A DNA stretch of 64,000 bases from Daldinia sp. FL1419 (GCA_025201765.1 MU623375.1:217552-281551), one strand, 5' to 3'; positions 1 to 12,183 are shown, counted from the stretch's first letter. Made by a program: numbers and translations. The notes: generated by a model from the letters alone, not told the origin.

Positions 1-272
1 TAGAGGTACTTAGTACAATGTTTTGTCAGTACTAGATATCCAGCCCAACCTCATTCTCTGTGAATCACTACCTAAGTCAAGTAAAGCGAGGAAGCACCAT
101 ATGCGAGATTACCTAGGCGCATTTGAATCTCTATTCTATTCATATAACTAGATGCATTTGTAGAATTCACATGGCAAAGTTATGCGTCAAGGATGAGTAG
201 TCTAACAATTAGTATTATGGATTATATACGGGATTTTTATACTGCTCAACGATAGGTCTTTCATATTATATC

Positions 273-3200
273 TCAAGATAGCGAGGCACTTAGCGTCAAC
301 TTACGACTACTAGGGCCGACGAACACGGTTTTAGGAGAGTTCGTAATGATCCAATTTTGAGATTCGACGTCCCAATTGCTTACATCACGTCGCGTTAAAT
401 CCGCTGTGAAAACTGCCGTGCAGCCGGGTTCAATCCGAATTCGATCGAACCCGCGAAGGACCACGGGCGCATCATTCTGTCCGCCGAGGGAAACATAAAG
501 TTGTGGGACCTCATCCCCAACCACGTCGCCGGTATTGGTAATCTTAGCGGTCACCGTATACAATATGTCGAATAATTGATGGTTACCACCTGGCTGATTC
601 TTGAGGCCTGGCCCAGCAGGATTGAGGTGCTGTGCGGTGGATTCTAAGGCTCCCGATGGGAGGAATTCTTCCGCTGTCTTGCCGAACTCGGGGTCCATGG
701 ATGCGTCCGCGAGTGACGACGTCGTGTTTACGTACGGATAAATGTACTGCCAAATATAAGGGAAAGAAGCTTCTGGAAAGAGATAGTCTTCGAGATCTGT
801 TGAATAGTTACCAAAGGTTGGGGCTTCGCTACCCTTGCCAGTTGTGGGCTCGTACTCCTTGACGTTGGCCTTCTCGACTCGGATGTCCGAGTACTCGAAC
901 GTCGTATAGGATAATCCGAATCCGAACTCGAATATAGGATCAGTCTTGGCGTTATCCAAGGCTCGATAATCGATAAATATACCCTCAGTAAAGTCTTGCT
1001 GTGGTGCTCCGTTGCCGTTGTTGGGTTCATATAAAATGTCGGCACCGTAGTCTTCTCGCTTCTTGGCCCATGTGAAGGGAGTCCGGGCGGCAGGGTTAAC
1101 CTTGCCGTAAAGTACATCGACAATCGAACGACCGCTTTCTTGACCCGGTAAGCCCGCCCACAGGATGGCGGTGACATTAGGCGAGTCGTACCAGCCCGAT
1201 ACGAGCGTAGGCCCAACCGAGTGTATAACGACTATGGTGTTGTTGCACAGAGAGGAAACGTTTTTAATCAGTTCATCGCCGTTTCCCCAAAGCGTTAAAT
1301 TTTTACGGTCACCTTCATTTCCATCCACATTAATGAACCCCTCGCCAGAGTCGGCATTCACAAATACCAGGGCAGTGGCACCCTCTTGCTTGACTAAGGC
1401 TTCGATCGCCGCTGATGCCGAATTGTTCAAAATGGCTTCGATCCGGGTACGGTCCTCGAGCGCCTGTACCTGTAATGCATCGATGGGAGCGACGAGGTAG
1501 GGAAAGTCGGCAGTTCCTGAGCCCCATCCCATAGCGAGAGTCCCGCTATCACAACCTCTATCAGGACAAGAATTAGGACCCGAGGGATTAGGACCGGCGT
1601 CTTCTCCGATGACTGCGAGGAACTTGGGCTTCTTCAGCGGGAGAGCGCCATCGTTTTTGAGTAGCACGGTTGACTTAGCGGCTACCTCTCGGATAAGATC
1701 GCCGTGATCTTCTTGTGCATCCACGTGCCAGTTGATTTGCTGATAACCCTCGTTGGCAGCAAAATGAATCGGCCCAAAAGTATCTCGAGTCCATGAATCA
1801 AAATTGATAGGAATTTGGTCTAAAGTCCTACCGACCTTAAAGTATGCCGCCATGATTCTCATTGCCATGTCATCTATTCGGTATTGGGGTATCGTCCCGT
1901 TCAAAACTGCTAGGGTAAGATTCGTACCCCAAAAGCTAAACCCCGAATTGAAGACGGTGTCTCCGGGCATCGTCATATCAAGCCCAGCTACGGCGCTGGC
2001 TACACCGCTATGTTGAGCCTGCCAGTCGCTCATTATGAACCCCTGAAATCCCAACTCGCTCTTTAGAAGCCCGTTTAACGCCTTGGAGCTATAGGGGAAA
2101 GCGACCGCGTTAGCATGGAAACAGACCCAATCCGCATTCTCGGCACCTACTTTTGACAAGAGTATGAATTATTGATTTGCGTATAGGCACACATGATAGA
2201 ACCGACGCCAGCTTGGACCGCATCTACGAACGGCCAGAGGTATAACTCATGCATTGTCTTGTCGTCAATATTGGACGACAAGGTGTCGGAGATGTTATAG
2301 CCACGGTCTTGAGACTCACCGACTTGCCTGAAATGTTCTGCGCTTAGGTTAGCAGCCGCGTTCCGGGACGAATCGTTCGACGCTTCTGACCTTGCTCATT
2401 ACCGACGAAATGCTTAGCACAAGCAATTACTCCTGCATCTTGAATGCCTTTGATAGACTCGGCCATAGCCACGCCGGTTAGATAAGGATCGGGACTGAAC
2501 CCTTCCCAGCCACGCCCGCCAGCCGGCGCCCTCCCCAGAGGCCCAGCCACCGGCCCCAGGAGAACATCGACGCCTTTAATCTTGTTCTCCTCACCCATAG
2601 CCTTACCTCGTCTATACATGAGTTCCCTATCAAACGAAGCAGCCACCGTTTGACCAGACGTGAAAGCTGAGACGTAATCCGCAAAGCGGATGCCCAACGG
2701 AGAGTCCTGCAAACAGAGACTTCGGAACCCCAGCCTAGGAATAGAACCAACTTGGCCAACGCATTGCTCCCCTTGCCAGCTAAATTTCATCAGTTGATTT
2801 AGTTCTTAGCTCGTTTAGAGTACAACTTACCCGACTCCCGTTGTTAAGTTCACTTTCTCCGCTAGGGTAAGCTGAGAGACAAACTCCTTAGCTTTGGCGT
2901 AGGCATCCTCCCATCCTCGCGCGGTAGGGTTCATCCATGGCGAAGGATAGTGCGGCTCAGAGTAGGAAAGATCTCGCTTTTCGACCTGGGAGTTGTCAGA
3001 TATGACGAACTGCGAAATCGGCAATATTTGTGCCAAAGACGTGTAGAGTTGCATAGCGAAAGTGCATCCGGTTGGAGTATGATCAAGATTGTAACGTAAA
3101 TAATAGCCTGGAAAGGCTTCTGAATTTCAACCACTAGGTTTCGTATATAATACGACTGACGCGAACGAGTCCAAGTCTCACTATCAAACCAACGGAGATG

Positions 3201-3357
3201 GAATCAATGGCAGTATTCTCGGTATAATGGATTACACGAAGAGGGTGCGAAAACGTTCGAGAGGAATACAGAAGGCCACATGAGGGGAACGACTAACCGC
3301 ATTCGCTGCTGCATACCCAGTTGCCACCAATAGGGCGACCCACGAAGCGTACCGCAT
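273..3357 (-). CDS. Secreted GH3 beta-glucosidase (5 exons)
   Basis: Hydrolyses terminal beta-D-glucosides (cellobiose and similar) outside the cell. Proposed exons, read from the right: 3357-3298, 3009-2831, 2779-2391, 2337-2151, 2088-273; phases agree and give about 876 aa, near the 860 aa of Aspergillus BGL1-type enzymes. Exon 1 encodes a signal peptide (MRYASWVALLVATGYAAANA); a KR Kex2-like site follows before DLSYSEPHYPSPW. Seen: LTTGVGW, CLQDSPLGIR, the KH..NEQEHFRQ block completed across a splice, the nucleophile motif GFIMSDW (Asp about 293), the acid/base motif GQESG, a FGFGLSYT segment and a C-terminal fibronectin-III-like region. Intron 1 (288 bp) is long for this genome and is the least certain boundary; the other introns are 50-62 bp. 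No broken motif seen. Family call is secure; exon 1 is an inference. Confidence 0.93.
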
Positions 3358-6300
3358 TGCAATTATCATACGGTGGTAACGGCGGTGGTCTGCTCGCTCC
3401 TAGAACTCGAAATCGTATTAACGGTCCGTAGTAGGACGGATGGACGACCGAAATGTCTAATTATTTGACGGGAAGACAAAGTGAAGTCTACATGCGAGAA
3501 GGATGGTCTACCAAAGATAAAATTGAGCACAGGTCTTCCTATTAATAACTTTCCAACGTTCTCGACCGCCCTTGTAAGCTTGCGGATCAAGTGATCAACG
3601 CTTTGCATGCGACTGATCCAAGTCAGAGAGATTGGACTCTTGAAGTTCCCTGTCAGCACGGTTCTCCACGTTGTCAGGATAAGCCCACGAAGAGCAGGGT
3701 TCTCCGCTTGGAGGCTACTGCGCCGTATTCCAACGAAAACAAGCGATAGAGGATCTAGGTTGAAATTAGAAAACTAAACGGAACAAGTCGAGTTGCTATC
3801 GGTGCATCCTAAACGAAATAATTCTACGACTTTGAGCTCTACGGTTAGAAATCTTTCTTAGGGGTTGTTATAGTAAAAGGTTATGTTATGTAGGCACCCA
3901 AGGTAGTAGCTGTCGATCCTTAAGAATACGCGTTCTGTGGCGTCATAACAATCGTCAAAGGCCTGCCAAGAACAAGTAGCAGTAGTGTACATTTCAATGA
4001 AGCCTTCACAGGCAGTCCAAGACAAGGAAGACCACGCCGTAGAGTATCCAACGTACCGTCCCCCTTCCGGAGGATCATGACGCATTGACTACCTACCCAG
4101 GAAATTACATAAAGACGTAATTAGATATCGTACGTCTGTAAATATAAAGCGTCAAAGACAGGTAATCAACAGGGAGGTCAGTCTACGGGAGAAGCGTGCA
4201 CACATAAATTATTTATAGCAGGTACCTAAAATAAGTCTATCACCTTCCAGACTTTTACGAAAAAAGTCTTATTATAAAGAGGTAGATTCTTACATATCTA
4301 TATATTTTAGGAGATACCTTAGTATGTATTTACCTCCTAATCATGCGCGTAATTAACCCCTATTAGTTAGGTTATACTATAGGTGGTTAGGTACTTAATT
4401 TAAGGTGCCAAAATACCGGGATGGTTGGATTGGGTGCATCTTTGTAGTGTACATAGTGCTACATACCTCTCCACTACGTCCCGTACCATCCGCCCTAGCT
4501 AGGTACCTTTTTTATACTTACCTGTAAGGAGTCAGTTAAACCAATATATAGAATTGTGAAAGAGGCTGTGAGATCGAAGAAGATCACCGACATCTATTAA
4601 TTCAAGACTCTAATTATCTCCCTTGATAGGAACAATTCATTCGTATCCTCATCTTCAATCGGCCCTTTTCGGTCAGAACCTTGCTTATTACGATGTAGTC
4701 ACTCGTGTACGTAAGAAGAAGAAAGGGTCGTAATTGAGCCTCGGTAACAAAATATGAATGAATGGATGGGCAGGATAGGTAACGTTCCAGTCCCTTGGTT
4801 TTTGGGGGATACCTGGTATGTGTGGGGAAATCCTTACTATAAGACAAGATCAGCTAGTAAGTGTGCGGGGTAGGAGTCGAATCTAGAGCAAGCTTCGACT
4901 ACATCCATTGTCCATGAAGTCATACCAAACACAAAACCCCGAAAACCCCTCTCGGGAGAATCATCTACGACAGCAAGTATCGCGATACCAGAAACTCACC
5001 CATGCCGATGCTTCAGTGAAATAAGACTCAGATTGGTCGAGTATCTATCGACTGCTTCTATATTTCCTTGGTGTCCCTAGGTCCTGCACATGTCACTGTA
5101 GCAATTACGTGAGATAAATCATTCATCGATTTAAGTGTCGTTGCCCCTATCTCACACGATAAAACTCCAAGATCGTCGAGGATCAGTACAAGCGGGCTTG
5201 CGAATGCTCCAGTGATCCTTCTGACATTCCTGTTGAATTCCGCGTAAGCTAAAACTCATAAGGATGCAAGGAGATAACTAACCTTGCCGCAATACCGAGT
5301 ATCCCCACCTCTGCTACGCTTCATTAGAGCTTTCCCAAGGTCATCGCGGACCTTTCCGCAGTAGAAGCAGCTCGGTTCTTGAAAGTTACGTGGCACTCCA
5401 GGAGTATAATTATCGAGGGCGGCGAGAAATTGAGCCCGGCCCGGCTGGCGGAAGCCTACCTAGGTACCTAAGGTAGGCGACGGAGGTAGAAGAATTAGAC
5501 GAAGATATCTAGATTACTATGAGATAGGTAATTATAAATACAAAAGGAAACCACTATACGGATTCCCACCGACTTAAGTAAGGTGCGCTCAACTCTAATA
5601 AATATTGCACATCCATCAACGGGAAGGCGTATCCCCAAAAGGGTGGCCCTAGTGCTGTCTCTTCCTAGGTACATAAATACTGCATGAATTTGATTAGGTA
5701 GGTACTCAATCTCCTAATTCGCTATTCCTAAGTGATGGAACAGATCGGGGATTTATAATTGCTCTTAAATATTTTGGGCTAATGAACACATCTACCTATA
5801 CCCAAGTAGGTAAATTCGTAGACATCTTCTAAGGATTGACAACATGGAGGAAAATTGGATAGAAGCCTTCATCCCCAATATTAACTTATGTACGTGTAGA
5901 TAACCTCCAACTTTGTAGATACGTACCTACGTCTTTTCTCTTACACATATCGATACCTAATTGACCATCAACGATACTCCTTAATACGATAATACCAACG
6001 CCTTATCGAGGGCTATAACTAGACTATATAGATAGGCACAACGGGTCGATTTATAGTCTCAAACGGCGTACGTAAATACTAGGTACATCTAATATTCAAT
6101 CTGCAGCGCGATTACCAGACTTAGACAAGCACTGAGATTACAAGTACAGCCGCCTACGCTAACACAGAGTCACCTTTCGTCGGAGTGTACCCTTGATGGA
6201 GGTCAATCGTAGGGTGAACGTTGAGAAGCAGCAGCTTCGCTGTTGTTAAGTAGCCGTAGAGGTGTATCGGACAAACTAATACCATATAGCTAATAAAATA

Positions 6301-6554
6301 TGAAACTAGGTATTAATACCTACGGCTGTTTACCTCGTAGACGCCCCATATATAATAAATGTTCTATTCTTTACGTATATCCCTGTCGTTCTATATCTAG
6401 TCTGGAATTTCTTGACGAATATCGAGATTATGTTATGTCCCTGCTTCTTGCTCTGTCTTGTAGCCCTGGACTCTCGATACTCTGTTCTTAGAGAATGCCC
6501 CCTAGGAATTTCCGAGCAATACCGCCTATTCAAAGCTTGTTCTGTACCTGCCCA
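3358..6554. other. Intergenic, about 3.2 kb, AT-rich
   Basis: No convincing gene. It holds short TAGGTA/TACCTA palindromic tracts (for example near 5458-5475). A 75-codon minus-strand frame at 3858-4085 is rich in Trp and Cys but has no recognisable family or clear splice context, so it is not called. Stop codons are dense in all frames elsewhere. Confidence 0.6.
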
Positions 6555-7988
6555 TTACAGCTTAAGCTCTGGATACTCTGGTAGACGCCACACGTAATCG
6601 CCTTCGGGCTTCGGCCTATAAGTTAGGGGTTCGATCTTGGATACAGCCCACAGCGCATTTTGCAGAATCCAAATTCCGAGCTTGGAGGATGGGAAGAAAA
6701 CACCCATAAACTCCGTAGGAAGCTTCTGGATCTCATCGACACCAGGCCGTACCACCCTATCATACGCCTTTAGAGCGTTTGGGACATCATTCCTATGTCG
6801 TGCCAGCTCTCCCGCCAACACGTAAGCGCCAATGAGACACCCCGTCGCTCCCATACCCGTGAATGGAGTAGGACAGTAGCCTGCATCTCCAAGCAGCGCA
6901 ACTCGACCCTTGTACAGGTGCTTCATTTTTATTTGCGCCAGTTCGTGCGCCCAAAAGTCTGTCGTCGTTTTCATACCACTTAGCAATCGATCGGTCTGCC
7001 AGCCGGCGCCCTTAAATGTCTCTATAAAGGCTTCCTTCTGCTTCTCGATCGATTCCTTGTATGACTTTCTCAGGTTATCCGAATCTGCCATAGTGAAGAG
7101 CAATACTTGTGTTACCGGTCGGCCGCTCGTCCTGGTTAATATCATCCTTCGTCCTGGAGCGTTATAAACCCTCGCAAGGGTCCCCTCATCCTCGCTGCGT
7201 GGTATGCTGTAATATGCGGCGTGGACTCCGATTGACTTGAAGGCCTCATCGTTAGCTTCCTGCCCAAACGCCATGCGTCTCGTCCGCGACGCCTGCCCAT
7301 CTGCCGCTATCACTAGGTCATACCGTTGCTTCTGCTGGTCCGAGAAAGTAACGTCCACCCCATCATCGTCCTGCGTGAGTTCTATGATTTCCTTGCCGAA
7401 TTCGTATGCTAACCCTCCCTCAGCCGCAAGCTCTTTTATTTGCTCGTTTTGCTTGATGCTGGCGTCATAGAGCACTTTGACCATGTCACCGCGCATGATT
7501 TCAAATTCGGATGTCAAAGTCCGGCGACTCTGGCCGGTAGGGTTAATACCCATAAGTGCTTTTTGTTGCCCATTTGAATCTACGACCTCTAGACCGGTTT
7601 CGTCGACACATGCCGCCTTTATGGCTTCGAATATTCCCATCCTCTTCAGGACATCGACGCCTTGGTTCTTGATATCAATTTGCTGTCCGGCCACGCGCAA
7701 TGAAGGGAACCTTTCTATCACGGTGATCTTGTGGTTAGGGTCGGACTTCTGTAGGAACATCGCAAGGGCCGGGCCGGCGACACCTGCGCCAATTATTAAG
7801 ATGTTTAACGGCATCCCGACTGACGAATGTAGTGTATAACCGGGATTGTGATAGGGGCCGTTTGTAGCGAATAACCGACCCGGTGATCGTGGAATATACC
7901 GACTTATACGCCGACTCGACGCAAGTATATTCTTGTTTATTTTAAATGTCCTGAATTGGGTGGATAGGTTTGCAAAGAGCCGATCCAT
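6555..7988 (-). CDS. FAD-dependent aromatic-type monooxygenase
   Basis: Single-exon flavoprotein of the PHBH/TetX-like class A monooxygenase superfamily, which uses NAD(P)H and O2 to hydroxylate small, often aromatic, substrates. Seen: the dinucleotide-binding GAGVAGPALA motif just after MPLNILI, an acidic end to beta-2 (VIERF), the DG motif (LVIAADGQASRTR) and the FAD-ribityl GD motif (RVALLGDAGYCPTPFTGMG). Two starts are possible. The long form (477 aa, start 7988) adds 58 residues that are Arg/Ser-rich and almost lack acidic residues, like a mitochondrial presequence; the short form (419 aa) starts at Met 59 (position 7814), where most relatives begin. The substrate cannot be inferred. It stands alone between two gene-poor stretches, with no partner genes. 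Confidence 0.9.
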   Translation of the reverse strand: MDRLFANLSTQFRTFKINKNILASSRRISRYIPRSPGRLFATNGPYHNPGYTLHSSVGMPLNILIIGAGVAGPALAMFLQKSDPNHKITVIERFPSLRVAGQQIDIKNQGVDVLKRMGIFEAIKAACVDETGLEVVDSNGQQKALMGINPTGQSRRTLTSEFEIMRGDMVKVLYDASIKQNEQIKELAAEGGLAYEFGKEIIELTQDDDGVDVTFSDQQKQRYDLVIAADGQASRTRRMAFGQEANDEAFKSIGVHAAYYSIPRSEDEGTLARVYNAPGRRMILTRTSGRPVTQVLLFTMADSDNLRKSYKESIEKQKEAFIETFKGAGWQTDRLLSGMKTTTDFWAHELAQIKMKHLYKGRVALLGDAGYCPTPFTGMGATGCLIGAYVLAGELARHRNDVPNALKAYDRVVRPGVDEIQKLPTEFMGVFFPSSKLGIWILQNALWAVSKIEPLTYRPKPEGDYVWRLPEYPELKL

Positions 7989-9303
7989 CCTACACCAGGT
8001 GGTCGCTTAACTTGGGTTCCAGAAACACAGGTAAATCTCTACAAAACGCAGCAAAGCCGAGTCTAAGTTAAGTTGCCAAATCTACTAAACTCTCGGTAAC
8101 TACATAGGCGGTACTAAAAGCCTTATATATCGTATCATGGAAATATCACCGAAGGGGTTTGCTGGTTGTTCGAGGCGATCTATTACCTCCGTCCATCCCC
8201 GCTTACACCCGCTTAGGACCGTTTCTCATGGCTGAGCACCGTAACGCGTCCCCTGACTCAATTTGAATTTTCTTACCCCTTAAACATCGCCTAGCACGTT
8301 CTAGCGCGCGACATAGCCGCTTTACCCCGAGAATTGCTTGTAGTAGCGGTTCTATCATTTCGGTCTTGTCGGACAAAGTATTGACAAGGGTTGGAGGCTA
8401 CGGATTAATTCGTACTTTTATCAATCAAGAAATCCGACTCGGATCACCGTATAACACATTACAGTCTCGAATGTCGCGATGGCTATTAGACACATTATCA
8501 ATTATCTAACGAACGCTTTAGGACCTAATCTACCTAGGTACCTACGTAGGTAGGTAGTTACAAAAAGCAAACAGAAAATCGTAAAGTCTACTTTATTTGA
8601 GATTTGAATCCTACATTTCTACTTCCATAGATAGGTGCAGGCACCTAGGCAACCTAAGGTAGGGTTACTAACTAGTACTATCCATGAAATACGATGTTGA
8701 AGAGATGAAAAATACATATTGTTACTACTGGAAGTTTTCTCGTATTGTGTCTACTTTATCTACGCCGTTTGGGCACTCATTAGGTACTTAGCAATGATTC
8801 CTGTTTGGCTGAAACTCAGGCGCACATTGAAGAGTCCATGGCGTAAACCCTTCTTACTACCTGGATACTCGCCTAATTTACCAAGGCAACTGGGCAACTA
8901 GCTAGGGTGCTCACCCCGTACATCAATAACCAGTACAAAACGCATACAAGAGATTTTCGCAATGGATTCACAATGTCTCGTTTTTGGTGGTATATTCAGG
9001 TTATCTGTCCAACTGGTGACAATTTCAATTCTACATCCGGTGCCCCATGCGTAATCGATGTGAATCGCGCGTGCTTTAGAAACTCACTTATTCGCCCCCT
9101 TATACGCCACCGCACTCTTATCGCCATGCATAACAAAGAAGAGTAAAAATTAAAGTTCACACGGAAGGGATGGTTGGTTACGTCGGTGTGGAGATGGGGT
9201 AATTGTTGGAATGTTGCAAGCCTCGGGCGTTCCAGTGCTCGTGAACACATCCACCAGGTGATATCCCATAAATACTTGGGGCTACCGGCCTATACTATCC
9301 CAT
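7989..9303. other. Intergenic, about 1.3 kb
   Basis: No gene supported. Contains a dense TAGGTACCTA-type palindromic tract around 8531-8556. Short open frames on both strands (8719-8901, 8907-9146) carry no recognisable features. Confidence 0.6.
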
Positions 9304-12183
9304 TCACCAGCCGAACATGTCGAGTATGCCTTGAGCTTCTGTCTTCGCCATGCACTGGATACCTAATTGTCGGTGTTGGGTACCTTGGAATAGCTTTCGT
9401 AGACCTTGCGCAACCTTCCAACCTTCTTCCTCGTCGACGATGAACAAGTGCCTTCTTCCATCCTGGTCTCGGATCGTCGCACGCAGGATATGTAAACCGC
9501 GTCGTCGCGAACTGCTGATATTGGATGAGGCTGTGTCCCGTCTTCCGTGAGGTGCATGGCGGCACACATCCCCACAGGAATGCAGAAGCTCGTCAACACA
9601 GGCCTCGGCGTCCTCACCAGTCAATGTTTTCGGGTCACCACGAATGGACGATCTGAAGCGGCTCTTAGGAGGTACTGCCTTAGGGGTTATGTTAGACTCG
9701 GCGACACAATGTGCCGGGCACCATATTTCCATTGTTTTAAGTGTCCAGGCCTTGACGTCCCAATCCCGCTGAGGCTCCTTACGAACGTCATCGTCAATGA
9801 AGATACCAGCAGATGAGATACGGAGAATTAAACCGTCTGTAACCGGCGCCATGCCATTAATGAGCTGGGAGGCTGGTGTCTTGGAAAATTGATTGAGAAA
9901 ACTATAAACTGCCTTGATGACGATCTTGTCCGGATCGTTGGTCTGATATGGTGGATGCTCGGAAGGCGGCGGAGTCGTTCTGGCAGTGGACTGGGACGGA
10001 GCATAAGATGACTCCGTAAAGGTCGTGTCACCCGACTTCCTTCGAGTGTGATTCTTGGGCTGGTCGTATGGTCGAAACGAATAAGTTTCTTCGTTAACGC
10101 CGCTGGCAGTTCTCGTTGTGCTAGGAGTCGGATTTGGCCGCTTGGTGGAAGCAGAACTAGGATTACTAGACGCAACACTCGGACTCGGTCTAGGAGGGCT
10201 TGGTCTAGCCGGGCTTGATCTAGCTGGAGACGGAGGCCTAACAGGCGGCTTTCCGTTTGGCCAAGGATTCGTTTTCTCACCGACCGAAGAGTAGGCGTAT
10301 GCACCTCTCCTACTTTCGGCTTCCCTCAACCTTGCTGCTTCGGCTTCTCTTATCCTAGCTTCTTCAGCCTGTTTCAATTTCGCAGCTTCCTCCCTCCGTC
10401 TGGCTGCTTCTAATTCCCTCTGCCTCTCAATTTCCCTTTGTCTTTCGGCCTCTCGCTGCCTTTCGGCTTCTCTTTCTCTAGCAGCCTCTTCTTCCTTACG
10501 CTTGGCAGCTTCGGCTTCTCTTAGCTTAGCAGCGGCCTCGGCTTCTCTCTGCATAGCAGCCTCTGCTTCTTTCAACTTTGCTCTTAACGTAGCTGCCTCT
10601 TCCTCCCTCAGCCGAGCTTCTTCCGCTACTGCTTTCAGCCTGGCTGCTTCGATTGCCTCCTTAACTCGAATCGCCTCCTTCTCCTTGACTTCTCTCTCGA
10701 GTTTCTCCCTCAGCGCCCTCTCTTGGTTTAATCGTTCGTGTAGTATGCGTTCCCTAGCTTCCCGTATCCTGGCCTCTCTTTGTTCCTTCTCCCGTCGCTC
10801 TTTCTCTTGTTGCTCTTTTTCGCGCTGCTCCCTCTCTCGCTCCTCTTTTTCACGTGCCTCGCGTTCTTGCTTCTCTTTTGCTTCCTGTTGGCGCTTAGCC
10901 TTCTCGCGGGCATCCTTTTCGCGTAGCTCCTTAAGGCGTCTAGCTAATTCCTCTTTCTTGCGCCTCTCGGCTTCTTTAGCCTTTAGTTCTTCCTCCCTAG
11001 CTTTCCGTTCCTCCTCCTTTCGTCGTGTCTCTTCTCGAGCTTTTTCCCATGCACCTTTGGGTGGGTCCTTGGGGGGCTCTTTGGGGAGTTCCTTGATAGA
11101 TTCCCCGAGAGGTTCTTTGGGAGACTCCTTACTGGCTTCTCTGGGGGCTTCTTTGGGAAGATCCTTAGGAGGTTCCCTAAGAATTTCTTTGGGGAGCCCT
11201 TTAGGAGGCTCTTTGGGAGGTTCCTTGGGAGGTTCTCTAGGAAGTTCCCTGGGGGCTTCAGGAGGAGGCGCCCTAGGCTCTCTGGACGCCTTCTTGGGAG
11301 ATTCCCTGGGAAGTTCCTTGTGGTCCTCCTTGGGCAATTCCTTAGAGGCTTCTTTGGCAACTTCCCGGGGAGCTTCTTTGTATACTTCCTTAGGCCTAGG
11401 TTTAGTCTTCGGTTTGGGCGGTTCCTGTGGGGGTTCTTTCGGAAGTTCCGGGGATGGTACTCGAGGTGGTTCACGAGGAGCCTCTCGAGGCGGTTCGGGT
11501 CGCTGCTCCGGTTTTGGTTGCCGCTTTGACTCTCGTTTAGGTTCTCTTCTCGTCTCCCGCGGCGATTCTCGCGATGATTCGTGGGGCTGTCGGCGCCGAG
11601 ACTCCGGAGGCGGTTCCGCTGATGCATGCTTAGGTTCATTAGCTTGCGCTTGCTGCTGCCATGTATGCTTCGACCGCTCCCCGTTGGGCGCCCCAGGTGT
11701 CGTCCCATGTCGAGGAGGAGGCGGCGGCGAGGCGTGAGGAGGAGGTGGAGGAGGTATATCATCGTTGGGACTTGGGCTGCCAGGATAGCCTCCGGACCCA
11801 GGACCATAACCCCAATGATTTCCGTTGTCTCCAACCGGCACCGGGCCGCTGCCCTGCTGCGTTCTCCCGAGAGACCATGCCCCGATTCCAACTCCGATCA
11901 TTAATAGTACCATGCCCATATTACCCATTCCTTGGAAGCCACCCCACCAGACCTGAAATACCGGGGCCATAGTCTGGCCTAGGACAACCAAAACCAATGC
12001 GCTAGCGAATCCCGCGGCGAAGCTGTTCAGGTTCGGTTTCAGGGAAGGAAGATAAAGGAATCCCGACCCTGAAGAGTGTGGCGGTATGATAAATATGTCA
12101 TATTTGCCTGGAGGTAAGTTTGGGTTCGCCGGTCTCGGGATATTGCCATGCGGCGGTGGAGGTGGAGGTGGAGGTTGATCCAT
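9304..12183 (-). CDS. Large membrane/coiled-coil protein, PH-like C-terminus
   Basis: 959 aa in one open frame; a conserved-type fungal protein without a name I recognise. Order: Pro-rich start (residues 4-11 all Pro), two predicted membrane segments (about 54-75 and 88-106), a Gly/Pro-rich linker, a long (Glu/Arg/Lys)-Pro-Pro-Lys-Glu type repeat region (about 195-385), a highly charged Arg/Glu/Lys/Ala coiled coil (about 385-640), a Ser/Pro linker, and a globular C-terminus (about 745-959) that looks like a split PH-type domain: DGLILRISSAGIFI, then WDVKAWTLKTMEIWC, then LHILRATIRDQDGRR and EEEGWKVAQGLRKLF. I infer a membrane-tethered scaffold. The low-complexity middle makes exact length unstable between strains. 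An open antisense frame across the repeat is a by-product of the repeat. Confidence 0.8.
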   Translation of the reverse strand: MDQPPPPPPPPHGNIPRPANPNLPPGKYDIFIIPPHSSGSGFLYLPSLKPNLNSFAAGFASALVLVVLGQTMAPVFQVWWGGFQGMGNMGMVLLMIGVGIGAWSLGRTQQGSGPVPVGDNGNHWGYGPGSGGYPGSPSPNDDIPPPPPPHASPPPPPRHGTTPGAPNGERSKHTWQQQAQANEPKHASAEPPPESRRRQPHESSRESPRETRREPKRESKRQPKPEQRPEPPREAPREPPRVPSPELPKEPPQEPPKPKTKPRPKEVYKEAPREVAKEASKELPKEDHKELPRESPKKASREPRAPPPEAPRELPREPPKEPPKEPPKGLPKEILREPPKDLPKEAPREASKESPKEPLGESIKELPKEPPKDPPKGAWEKAREETRRKEEERKAREEELKAKEAERRKKEELARRLKELREKDAREKAKRQQEAKEKQEREAREKEEREREQREKEQQEKERREKEQREARIREARERILHERLNQERALREKLEREVKEKEAIRVKEAIEAARLKAVAEEARLREEEAATLRAKLKEAEAAMQREAEAAAKLREAEAAKRKEEEAAREREAERQREAERQREIERQRELEAARRREEAAKLKQAEEARIREAEAARLREAESRRGAYAYSSVGEKTNPWPNGKPPVRPPSPARSSPARPSPPRPSPSVASSNPSSASTKRPNPTPSTTRTASGVNEETYSFRPYDQPKNHTRRKSGDTTFTESSYAPSQSTARTTPPPSEHPPYQTNDPDKIVIKAVYSFLNQFSKTPASQLINGMAPVTDGLILRISSAGIFIDDDVRKEPQRDWDVKAWTLKTMEIWCPAHCVAESNITPKAVPPKSRFRSSIRGDPKTLTGEDAEACVDELLHSCGDVCRHAPHGRRDTASSNISSSRRRGLHILRATIRDQDGRRHLFIVDEEEGWKVAQGLRKLFQGTQHRQLGIQCMAKTEAQGILDMFGW
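11028..11600 (-). repeat. Degenerate 12-bp coding repeat (Pro-Lys-Glu tetrapeptides)
   Basis: Within the large coiled-coil gene, the minus strand reads as a run of imperfect 12-bp units encoding variants of Pro-Lys-Glu-Pro and Pro-Arg-Glu-Pro/Ala. The plus strand shows the matching TTCCTTGGGAGG/TTCTTTGGGAGG pattern. Such arrays expand and contract by slippage. Confidence 0.8.

Noticed and set aside
3858..4085. 75-codon Trp/Cys-containing minus-strand frame
   Set aside because: No signal peptide, no partner exon and no family match; not enough to call a gene.
10502..11737. 411-codon plus-strand frame
   Set aside because: It is the exact antisense of the repeat and coiled-coil part of the minus-strand gene; low-complexity Gly/Ser/Leu/Arg composition and no start context.
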